The translations under genes and the position numbers were made by a program. From positions 33,462,447 through 33,526,446 of the forward strand of contig NC_134507.1 of the NCBI RefSeq assembly GCF_027942865.1: a DNA stretch of 64,000 nucleotides. Reading direction: 5' to 3'. The stretch is from Odontesthes bonariensis (taxonomy: Eukaryota; Chordata; Actinopteri; Atheriniformes; Atherinopsidae). Every line of letters begins with the position of its first letter. Within the stretch, counting starts at the first letter, position 1. Shown here piece after piece: positions 10,984 through 20,309 of the stretch. The notes beneath the pieces are model-generated. The model did no database searches. It was not told the DNA's origin and saw only the letters and a program-made list of their open reading frames with translations.

Positions 10984-11022
10984 ACAGGATTTCATAAAGA
11001 CAGAATCCTCTAGAGTAAACAC
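10984..11022 (+). mobile_element. LINE fragment A3, sliver between L2 and Harbinger
   Basis: Forty bases that read in frame (FIKT.SSR) as the stretch before the C-terminal region of LINE A at 16196. It shows that both the L2 copy and the 5-kb Harbinger landed in the same older LINE. Confidence 0.5.
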
Positions 11023-11440
11023 CAGGGGCCTCATGTACAAAGCGTGCGTACGCACAAAATAGTGGCGTACGCACCTTTTCACGTCAACGATCAGATGTAC
11101 CAAGAACGAAAAGACCGTGGAAACGTGCGGTGCCTCACGGCAGCTTCAGGGCTGGCGTACGCACATTTCTGCAGCCGTTGATTCTTTGGCGACACCTAAT
11201 GTTGGGTGATGTTGGGAAACTGTTATAATAAATAAATGTGAAAACAATTAGTCCTCAGACAGTGATGTGCACATTTGAGATAGATGAACAATTAATACTG
11301 ATAAACAATTAATACACCCATGTGTCTCCATTTGCATGAGTGGATATGAAAGCAGCGCAAAGTGGTGCAATGCATACCATTAAAAACAATGGCTGCTTTA
11401 GCAAGGCAAGGCAATTTTATTTATAGAGCACAATTCATAC

Positions 11441-12220
11441 CAGTGACGCGCGGAATGTGAACGACGAAAAAAAACATCCCGCAACCGACCGCTTTGTCCA
11501 CTAACCCGCCCGTTAACTCAGACCGCAAGAAATATTTATGAAAAAATGTTGACCCGACCCGCTTCCCGTCCCGCTTTTAAAAAAAGTAGCAAATGGTCTT
11601 AATGAACATCCTAGCGTCATTGGCAACGCACAATGGACCTCATATAGCCTACCTGCATTCATTTTTAAGGTGTTAAAATTGTAAGATTGCATTGCTTATA
11701 AGTTTATGTTGACAAACTTGCCCCGCTTCAGCATTCAAAAGTTAAATTAGCGCTCAGCATCTAAAAGAATACAATAGAGGTAGCCTTCCCACAACAATTT
11801 GCTATAGGCAACTTCGCCACATGGAAGAATAACATATGCTCTCACATCACATCTTTTGATGATCTCGGCGAATGAGTCCCAAACCTTACTTTTTCTGCGT
11901 GTGTGTTTGCGGAGCTTCCACTCTCCCAACTTGACCTTCTCTCTTGCCGTCTCCATACCTACTGTACTTCTGACCACATACGTCATCTCTGCGGAAGTTA
12001 TTCAGCCGATAAAGTGTATTTATTTAATAGAACATTGTGTCTACTGTTTGAATTACAAACGTTTACCACGTTATTTTTTAATGTTTATCTCAAACGACAA
12101 AACGACCCGACCGATTGCAACCCGAATATCATTAAAAATATTTTTTTATGACCCGCAACTGCGGGTGACTGCGGATGCCTGCAGGTGCCCGCTGGCTTCG
12201 AGTCAGCCCGCGCATCACTG
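11441..12220. mobile_element. hAT MITE D (780 bp)
   Basis: Ends CAGTGA(C/T)GCGCGG inverted, with 8-bp duplication ATTCATAC/ATTCATAA at 11433-11440 and 12221-12228 (one mismatch). The repeated words GACCCG and CCCGC near both ends are subterminal motifs. It sits in the 3'UTR of the Rex1-like LINE. No transposase domain. Confidence 0.88.
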
Positions 12221-12602
12221 ATTCATAAACAAAGCAATTCAAAGTGCTTCACAGCTATATAAAATCACAAGAAGGCATAAAAAAGAAATAAGAAAATATA
12301 AAAATAGATAAAATCAGAGAAATAAAAAGCATTTAAATTGTAAACAAAAAGAAAGAAATAAGAACAATATAAAATCAGTAGTTAAAATGTGATTAAGTTT
12401 TGAGCTTTATTCAAACGCAGATGAAAATAGGTGTGTCTTCAACCTGGACTTAAATACACTGAGCGTTTCAGCTGATCTGAGGCTTTTTGAGAGTTTGTTC
12501 CAGACATGTGGAGCATAGAAGCTGAATGCAGCTTCTCCATGTCTGGTTCTGACTCTGGGAACTGATAGAAGACCGGATCCAGATGACCTGAGGGGTCTGG
12601 AA

Positions 12603-13493
12603 TAGAAACCGACCGATCGATCGGCCAGCCGATTTAATCTTATAAAAAATTAAAAAAATGATTTCATTTTTTTTTTTAAACCGAAGTAATAATGCTTTGC
12701 CAGGCTCAGACATTAAAAGACACCCGACGGAACGCTATCCGCGCAAAACCCCTGGTCCCGGCTGACGACTCACCACCTTGACTAAGCAATTTCCTGCGGG
12801 AAATACTGTATAGTAACAATAATCTAAGTGGAAATATAACAAAAAAGAGGACGCTAATCTAACATGTGAATGCTTTATAACATTGTCATCCCATGTCCAT
12901 TTGTTTTCAACTGCATTGGAGTTGAAGAAGAAATGAAAGTTGCTTAGCGTTGTGGTTACAAGTGCGTTGGGAATGCGCCGACTATGCAAGCCCCCTCAAC
13001 GCTGGCTCTAAATGAACACCAGCCAAATGCTGGTGAAAATTCAGTTTGGCTGGTAGAAAATAAAACTTACTAGCCACTTCGACCCATTAGTGAGTGTGTG
13101 TTTGGCTAGAAAGATTAATATCCACTAGCCATTTTGGCTGGAAGTGTAAAGAAAAAAAGTTAATTTAGAGCCCTGCTGGGGACTGCTATGTTACGATCTA
13201 AACTGAAGTAACGGACAATCTAAGTGAAATATTAACAAAAAGAGAACGCACAAATAACAAGTGAACGTTTTAAAACATTGTCATCCCATGTCCATTTGTT
13301 TTCGCGATGCATACATGTTTGAAGTTTACAAGTGTTGTGCCTTACTAGTATGTTTTATTTGCATGCCAATTAAGGATAATATGATAGCATAAAAAAAAAA
13401 GAAAAAAAACGGCAGGTCACATCGGCCATCTGCTGACTCTGACCGCTAAATATCGGTATCGGCTTTAGAAAAACCCATATCGGTCGGTCTCTA
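12603..13493. mobile_element. hAT MITE E (891 bp)
   Basis: Ends TAGAAACCGACCGAT and TAGAGACCGACCGAT (inverted), with a perfect 8-bp duplication GTCTGGAA at 12595-12602 and 13494-13501. It interrupts the C-terminal codons of the Rex1-like LINE; the codons resume exactly after removal. No transposase. Confidence 0.92.
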
Positions 13494-15303
13494 GTCTGGA
13501 AGGTTCATACTGGGTCAGGAGGTCACTGATGTATTTTGGTCCTAGACCATTCAGAGCTTTATAGAGCAGCATCAGAACTTGAAAGTCTATCCTCTGATGG
13601 ACAGGCAGCCGGTGTAAAGACCTCAGAGCTGGACTGATGTGGTCCACTTTTTTGGTCTTAGTGAGGACTCGAGCAGCAGAGTTCTGAAAAAGCTGCAGTT
13701 GTCTAACAGACTTTTTAGGTAGACCTGTAAAGATGCTGTTACAGTAATCAAGCCTACTAAAGATGAATGCATGGACTAGTTTCTCCAGGTCCTGCTGACA
13801 CATCAGATCCTTTAACCTTGATATATTCTTAAGGTGATAGTAGGCTGACTTTGTTACTGCCTTAATGTGTTTTTCCAAATTTAGGTCTGAGTCCATCACT
13901 ACACTGTAATCGTTTCTCTTTGGCTCCAAAGACAATTACCTCAGTTTTGTTTAGCTGGAGAAAAGGTCTCCTGGTGACATTGTAATATATATCTGCGTGT
14001 CATCTGCATAGCTATGGTAGTTTATTCTGTTGTTTTTTTATAATCTGTGCCAGTGGGAGCATGTAGATGTTAAACAGAAGAGGTCCCAGGATGGAACCTT
14101 GGGGAACTCCACATGTGACTCTTGTCTGCTCAGATGTAAAGTTACCTATTGACACAAAGTACTTCCTGTTCTCCAAGTATGTTTTGAACCAGTTTAGTAC
14201 AGTTCCGGAAAGACCCAGTTTTCCAGTCGTTTCAGTAATATTTTGTGGTCAACTGTATCAAATGCAGCACTGAGATCTAGTAAAACTAAGACTGACATTT
14301 TTCCACCGTCTGTATTCAGACATATGTCGTTAAACACTTTGGTCAGAGCAGTCTCAGTGCTGTGGTTCTGTCTAAAACCTGACTGGAAGGTGTCATAGCA
14401 GTTATTTTGTTTAAAAAAGCAATTAAGCTGTTGAAAATCCGCTTTTTAAATGATCTTACTTGAAAATGGGAGATTTGAGATAGGCCTGTAGTTGTTCATT
14501 TGTGTCTTGTCAAGATTGTCCTTTTTCAGCAGAGGTTTGATTACAGCTGTTTTTAGTGGCTCTGGAAACACACCCGACATTAAAGACAAGTTCACAATCA
14601 GTAACAGGTCTGACTGCAAAATCTTTGAGACCCTTTTGAAAAAAGCTGTTGGCAGGATGTCTAAACAGCAAGAGGAGGAGTTCAGCTGACGTAAGATGTC
14701 CTCCAGGTCTTTGCTGTTAATGGGTTGGAACTGTGTCATGGTGTTTAAACGGGTTTTCGGTGGAGACGGTACATATGCTGAACCTGCTGCTGATGTACCA
14801 ACTGCTTGTCTAATATTTTGGATTTTGTCAGTGAAGAATTTGGCAAAGTCATTGCAGGCCATGGTGGAATGAAGTTCAGTTGCCACTAACACAGGAGGGT
14901 TTGTTAGCCTGTCAATTGTAGCAAATAAGGCCCGAGCATTATGAGCATTATGATGTCAGAGAAGTAGGACTTTCTTGCATTCCTCAGTTGTAAATTATAA
15001 GAGTGAAGTTTCTCTTTATAGATGTTATAATGAACCTGGAGATTTGTTTTTCTCCATCTCCATCTCTTTCCGACACTCTCTTTTCCCATTTTTCACTAGT
15101 GTGGAATTTCGCCATGGAGACTTCTTCCTTCCAGAGATAACCTTCACCTTAATGGGAGCAATAGCATCCATAACATTTAACATTTTAGTATTGAAGCTAC
15201 TGACGAGCTCATTGACTAAAGCCCCGGACAGGGCAGGTGTTAAAGAGAAGACCTGGTTAAAGATCTCACTACTGTTTTCAGTTATACACCGTTTTGAGAT
15301 CAC

Positions 15304-16105
15304 AGCTGCAGTATTAGAAGACTTTGCAAATGGTGCAATTCAAAGAGAGCGTGTGTTCAGAGACAGAGAGGATTAGCTGGCATATGATGGCGACTGACTC
15401 ATTAGCCGTTTTGAGGGAAATCCTCCTAGAACTGTGCGCAGAGCTGCGGCCGGCGTTGGAGCGCAACACAGTGAGGAGCCATGCGCTGCCTGTGCCCACA
15501 GGTGATGTGCACACTGGGGTTCCAACCGGGGCATTCCAGAGGTGATGTGCACACTGGGGTTCCTATAGCAACCGGGGCATTCCACAGGTGATGTGCACAC
15601 TGGGGTTCCTATAGCAACCGGGGCATTCCACAGGTGATGTGCACATTGGGGTTCCTATAGCAACCGGGGCATTCCACAGGTGATGTGCACACTGGGGTTC
15701 CTATAGCAACCGGGGCATTCCAGAGGGAGCTGGCCACCCGATTGGGACTGTGCCAGTCTACCCTGAGCCGAGCCATGCCAGTCGTGTGGGACAGAATTAT
15801 CCGCATCTCAGTCAAATTCCCAACAGGGAATTTAAAGCTCAATTTGAAGCGAGAGCCGATTTTGTAATCGGAGCTATCGACTGCGCACACATTGCTATAA
15901 AAGCGCCATCACATGATGAATTTGTATGTTAACAGGAAACATTTCCATTCGATCATGTACAGATCATATGTGATGCGTAAATGCAATTAACCAACATTGT
16001 GGTGAGGTGCCCTGGTTCAACGCACGATTCATACATTCTGAGTAACAGCATTGTTGGGAACAGACTTACAGGGCGGAACTGTGCGTGATGGTTGGCTTCT
16101 TGGTG
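15304..16105 (+). pseudogene. HARBI1-type transposase remnant (copy 1)
   Basis: Frames give VLEDFANGAIQRERVF, then after a repeat expansion FQRELATRLGLCQSTLSRAM (about 15717-15776) and IGAIDCAHIAIKAPSHDEFV (about 15868-15927), the first catalytic Asp region of Harbinger nucleases. The sequence ends at DGWLLG followed by a splice-donor-like GTGAGT (about 16103), so the exon with the other catalytic residues (normally beginning DSGY) is absent. Stops and frameshifts abound. The copy at 44.9 kb breaks off at the same point, so both come from one deleted subfamily. Confidence 0.75.
15501..15724. repeat. 46-bp minisatellite (5 units) inside the HARBI1 remnant
   Basis: Five tandem units starting GGTGATGTGCACACTGGGGT: 15501-15540 (40 bp, lacking TATAGC), then 15541-15586, 15587-15632, 15633-15678 and 15679-15724. 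Unit 4 has one change (GCACATTG). The related copy at 45041 has one unit, so this is local expansion after divergence. 46 is not a multiple of three, so each unit shifts the frame. Confidence 0.93.
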
Positions 16106-16195
16106 AGTAACTTCATTCTTGTAATTGTCCTAATATTATTCCCCGTGACGTGCATTGAGTATGTGCGCCGCAAGTCTTTGTACATGAGGCCCCAG

Positions 16196-16620
16196 AGCAC
16201 TAGAGGAGACTGATGTGCAATGATGCAGGACTAAGTTTGGCCAAATGGTGGAGTCCATCAGAGGAACAGTGCTGGAACACACTGCCAACTCGTGTTAGAA
16301 ACTGGGACAATTCCACCACCTTTAAAAAAGACCCTTAAACAGTGGTTGAAAACAGCCAGAGCTGCTCTCATGGGTCACCTCTTCGTCTTTTCCCTTTTGT
16401 GTACGGACTCTTAACTTTGATGTGAATCTTTCAAAATATTTTCTGTTTGTTTGTTCTTTAGTTTTTTGTCATGGTGTATTGTCTGTATGTTTTTATGATA
16501 CTTGCCTGACGACAACGGATGAAATTTAGCAACTGTGCTAACTCCGGCATATTTACATAGATGCTTTGCTGATATGTTGATTAATGTGCAGTGTCCTAAC
16601 CAAATAAATAAGAAATAAAA
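16196..16620 (+). mobile_element. LINE fragment A4: C-terminus and 3'UTR
   Basis: Continues LINE A after the Harbinger: STRGD, FGQMVESIRGTV, WNTLPTRVRN, STTFKK and a Cys/His ending (SCSH) at about 16370, the usual C-terminal end of fish LINE ORF2 proteins, in more than one frame. The 3'UTR runs to a weak AAATAAATAAGAAATAAAA tail at about 16602-16622. Confidence 0.65.
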
Positions 16621-16692
16621 TAAAAACCTCCTCCACACTGACCTGTGGCCCGGTGGACCCAGAGGATGAGCGGGCTCGTTTCCTGGTGGAGG

Positions 16693-17015
16693 GGTTCAGC
16701 TCCTGGTTCAGCTCCTGGTTCAGCTCCTGGTTCAGCTCCTGGTTCAGCTCCTGGTTCAGCTCCTGGTTCTCCTCCTGGTTCAGCTCCTGGTTCTCCTCCT
16801 GGTTCAGCTCCTGGTTCTCCTCCTGGTTCTCCTCCTGGTTCTCCTCCTGCTTCAGCGCCTGGTTCTGCTCCTGGTTCAGCTCCTGGCTCTCCTCCTGCTT
16901 CAGCGCCTGGTTCTGCTCCTGGTTCAGCTCCTGGTTCTCCTCCTGCTTCAGCGCCTGGTTCTGCTCCTGCTTCAGCTCCTGCTTCAGCTCCTGCTTCAGC
17001 TCCTGGTTCAGCTGC
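16693..17015. repeat. 12-bp minisatellite, about 27 units
   Basis: Units are variants of GGTTCAGCTCCT (also GGTTCTCCTCCT, GCTTCAGCGCCT, GGTTCTGCTCCT) in a mosaic, suggesting unit-level conversion. Because 12 is a multiple of three, several frames on both strands stay open. On the minus strand the frame reads (N/K)QEL, a charged coiled-coil-like repeat, preceded by RTRMEQLNQELKQ and followed by TRKRARSSSGS. I cannot show that any of these is a gene. Confidence 0.92.
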
Positions 17016-17189
17016 TCCATTCTGGTCCGACTGATGGACTCTGCAACTGTCAGCACATACGATAAGATCCAGCTGTGGCGTGCAGCGGGTTAAACCACAC
17101 CCACTTTTCTTCTTCTCTTGATAACCTTTCTGCACAGTTTTTAACCATCCAGTCACATTCCATTAAGGCGAGACACGCCAGGCAAAAAC

Positions 17190-17695
17190 ATTGATTTTTC
17201 ATATACTTACAAAATCTCTCTGCTCACCTTCCACTGCCTGCATGGTAATGCTCCATCTTACTTAAAAGACCTTCTCAACCTTCACTGTCCTTCACGCTCT
17301 CTCCGTTCCTCCAACACCAACCTTCTTCACACTCCCAGAACCCGCTACCGCACCATGGGAGACCGGGCCTTTACCTGCGCTGCCCCTCGGCTGTGGAACG
17401 CTCTACCTCCACATCTGAGGGCTCCACAGACTGTGGAACACTTTAAAACAGGCCTGAAAACCTTTCTTTTTACCCAATGTTTTAATAATCTCCCTTTGAA
17501 TGCTCTGTCCTCAATTTATTTCGTTTTTGCATTTAAACGACTCACTACTTTTATTTGTGTATTTTATTTGCATTTTACTGTCCCTGCTTTTGAACCTAAT
17601 ATTTGTCTTTTATCCCACTGTAGCACTCCGAGATTTTATTGTAAATGTAAAGTGCGTTATAAATAAAATTTATTATTATTATTATTATTATATGT
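17190..17695 (+). mobile_element. LINE 3' end (L2/Rex1-like), C-terminal ORF2 fragment
   Basis: Encodes the C-terminal signature of fish CR1/L2-type ORF2 proteins: HGNAPSYLKDLL, SLRSSN, TRYRTMGDRAF, APRLWNALPPHLR and FKTGLKTFLF, then a 3'UTR with GTTATAAATAAA and an (ATT)n tail at about 17669-17691. Strongly 5'-truncated. Confidence 0.85.
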
Positions 17696-18019
17696 GTTCT
17701 TTAGACCTGCTATAAAGAAAACGTTGAAAACATAAATTCAAATGTTTATTTTCTTACATTTTGTTAACTAGCACGTTTCGCCCGAATTTACCAAAAAGTT
17801 AGCATTCCAACGCGCCATGCCGAGCTTTGTCTATTTACTGAAGTCTGTCATAACCAGTATCGCTGTAAAGCTCTGAGTCTCCTACAAAATTATGTCACCC
17901 AAATAACGGCACTTCCTTTCTATCAGTAACCAATCATGGATGTCTAAAGGCGGATTTATAGCTAATGACAGAATCTCATTGGCTGCTGCTTGTTTCTGCT
18001 AACGTGATTTGCTCAGACG
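17696..18019. other. Unassigned spacer
   Basis: No gene or recognisable repeat. It ends with CTCAGACG, the target duplication of the hAT at 18020. Confidence 0.4.
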
Positions 18020-19331
18020 TAGGGCTGTCACGGTTACCGGTGTACACGGTAACCGCGCTAAAATATTTTGACGGTGAGATAACCTTCTGAACTTCAAAAC
18101 ACGGTGTTATCTCGGTGGGTTACCTTACCGCACACCGTTACACCGGGAGAGCTTTCATTTCCCTAATACTCCCACGGTTACACTGTATTACACTGTTACT
18201 GCGCTAAATACTTTGCATTTCAAAACATAATGTTATCTAGGTGCGTTACTAGAGCTCTACACCACACACGTGACACTTTCGAACGTTCGCGGGCGCCACT
18301 AGTCCGAGGTTCTTTTCTCACACTCTCTCACTTTAAGCATGGCAGCAGAAGAAGCGATGGTACCATTTTTCCACCTTCTAAGCGCACAAAATCGGAAGTG
18401 TGGTCCTACTTTGGATATTTCAAAAACTCTGAGGGGCAACTGGTGGAGGACGGTGCCCCCGTGTGTAGGACATGCCGGCGGAAGGTATCCGCGAAAGGGA
18501 GCAACACATCCAATTTGATCACTCACCTACGAGACCATCACCCGCAGCTGCACAGCCAGTGCAAGGTATATTTGTTATATTAACACATAGTTTTAGCTGA
18601 AATGCTCGAAATAACTTTTGCCTTCGGGTAAAGGGGAAATGTAACAATTATATCCGACTGTCAATAATGTTAAATCGTGATAATAATCATTTACATTTCA
18701 TTAGCAATGCACCTGCTCTAGTGTGTTCACCATTCTTAGATGGGCGCTAAACGCCATTCTAAGCTAAGTTGAATAGCTAAACTTTGATATGCCATGAGAC
18801 AGTGAAAATAGTGCAGTGAAACACATTAATGATTAAGTTACTTCTGACTTTGGGTCAAGGGAAAATGCAACGATATACCCGATTGTCTATAATGTTAAAC
18901 CTTGATAATAAATGTCAGTGTCGAAGCACGCCCACTGCTAGCATTTAAAAAAGCATCCTACTGCGGTGCCATGCTCTATTCGTTGGTAGCTAGTGCACTA
19001 CTAAACGCCATTCTAAGGCGCTAAACAGCTTAGTTCTCATACAGTTCTGGCTTCTTGCTTACTCGCTCATGGAACGTTCGCTAAATGTTCCCGCGGGTTT
19101 AATTGCCATAGCTTTCAAATGCACTGTTCCTGTGTTTATTACACCACGTGTATTATAAATGATTGCGCAATGTAAGACAACGTTGTTGTTCGAGGTCTTC
19201 GGATCGGTACCTGGTCACCTTAATGTTAACACTAAAAAAAAAAAATAATAATTACCGAGATAATATCGTAAACCGTGGTAATTTTGGTCACAATGACCGT
19301 GAGCCGAAAATTTCACACCGTGACACCCCTA
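18020..19331 (+). mobile_element. hAT element F with a BED-finger exon (1312 bp)
   Basis: Ends TAGGG(C/G)TGTCACGGT inverted, with a perfect 8-bp duplication CTCAGACG at 18012-18019 and 19332-19339. It keeps the first coding exon of a ZBED-type hAT transposase but has lost the catalytic part, leaving about 750 bp of A+T-rich filler. Confidence 0.92.
18329..18565 (+). pseudogene. BED zinc-finger exon of a hAT transposase
   Basis: The frame gives SEVWSYFGYFKN, then VCRTCRRKVS and SNLITHLRDHHP: aromatic residues, C-x2-C and H-x3-4-H of a BED finger, the DNA-binding domain at the N-terminus of Ac/Tam3-type transposases. A good donor (CAAG|GTATAT) follows at about 18565, so this is a true exon of a split gene. 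The catalytic exon is missing inside the element, so only the DNA-binding part could be made. Confidence 0.75.
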
Positions 19332-20309
19332 CTCAGACGCATCACGTGGTCGACTCTGACACTTCTGTGTTTAGCTTTCGCTGAATCTCTGAAAATGTCC
19401 CGTAACACCGCAACTTTCAAAGAAGAGAAAGCAACAATTGCGCTTTGCAAGATGCAATAAAAGAAAATGACGGAGTTAATGACGGTGCCTGTGCGACACA
19501 GCAGTGGCACCGTCATAATTCATACATGTCGCACGTCTCAATGAATTGATATGCCATCTTTTATTGTTTTGAGCATGTATTATTTATTATTATGATTATT
19601 TTATTCAATATTAGTATTACTAAGGGCCTGAGCATTTATTCTGTTTTTGAGCAAATACAAATGCATTGAATCCCCCTATTTAAATCTTTAAATGCCGTTT
19701 TCTCAAAATCAGTTTTTTGTATTTTTCCAGTATCAATATCTCAGCCTATGGAGCACCTACTAACACCAAACTTTCCAGTGATACACGTAGCAGTATTCTG
19801 AAGATATTTACAGAACGATTTGTTGATAAATAATTCCTGGCCTGATTTATATGACATTACAATACAAAAAAATAGGCAAAAATCGATGTTTTTTAGACTA
19901 TGGACAGTGTATTTTGATTTCCTAGGAAATCAAAGCAGATATCCCGAAATCCCTTTGCACATGGCTTTATCATATGTTCAGATCTATCTTCTGGAAATAT
20001 ATGCAAATGTGCACATATTTAATGAGATAATGACGAATTTGCATAATAAAACATACACATTTCTAAAACTTGTAATACCTTTTTTTTCATACTTGTATAA
20101 GTAATCAACTGAGGAAGTTTCATGGTGATATTTAAAATATTACCCTATTCACCTGTAGTGTCTCACCTTAAACTCATTACTGTGTTTTTTATTTAAATCC
20201 CTGTGAACTTTAAAATGCTTCTTAAAAGACCCATTAAGGTCACAGTTCAAAATATTTGTAGCTTTTTGATCAAATTTAGAAAAAAATGTAATAATATACT
20301 CTGTAGACC
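19332..20309. other. A+T-rich spacer
   Basis: No supported gene. A 94-codon open frame at 19820-20104 has no recognisable domain and A+T-rich composition, and I regard it as chance. Confidence 0.4.

Larger units (their letters stand above)
11401..15303 (-). mobile_element. Rex1/CR1-like LINE, minus strand, with two hAT insertions
   Basis: Reading right to left: the region before RT (about 15300-14900), RT entry NNYRPISNLPF (about 14480), motif [16 protein letters not shown] (about 14290-14250), catalytic YADDTQIY (about 14000-13980), connection region (13935-13500) with LDYCNSIFTGLPKKSVRQLQ, and a C-terminal tail WNKLSKSLRSAETLS.FKSRL (about 12520-12440). The 3' end is a short GGCAA/AAGGC array at 11401-11416. 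Numerous frameshifts make it dead. Two hATs (11441-12220, 12603-13493) interrupt it. Confidence 0.82.
11026..16192 (+). mobile_element. PIF-Harbinger element, copy 1, split by a Rex1-like LINE
   Basis: Ends GGGCCTCATGTACAAAG (11026) and its inverted partner (to 16192), with duplication CAG at 11023-11025 and 16193-16195. Own sequence is 11026-11400 and about 15304-16192. The left part has palindromic GTGCGTACGCAC motifs (about 11043-11055). The right part carries a remnant of a HARBI1-type transposase. It is closely related to the copy at 44536, which lacks the LINE and therefore shows the empty site GCTTTAGCTGTATTAG. Confidence 0.88.

Noticed and set aside
16596..17156. Ala/Gly/Pro/Glu-repeat frames over the 12-bp minisatellite on both strands
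   Set aside because: A repeat unit divisible by three keeps all frames open automatically. Only the minus (N/K)QEL frame was kept as a weak question.
19820..20104. 94-codon open frame
   Set aside because: No recognisable motif, A+T-rich, no splice or homology support.
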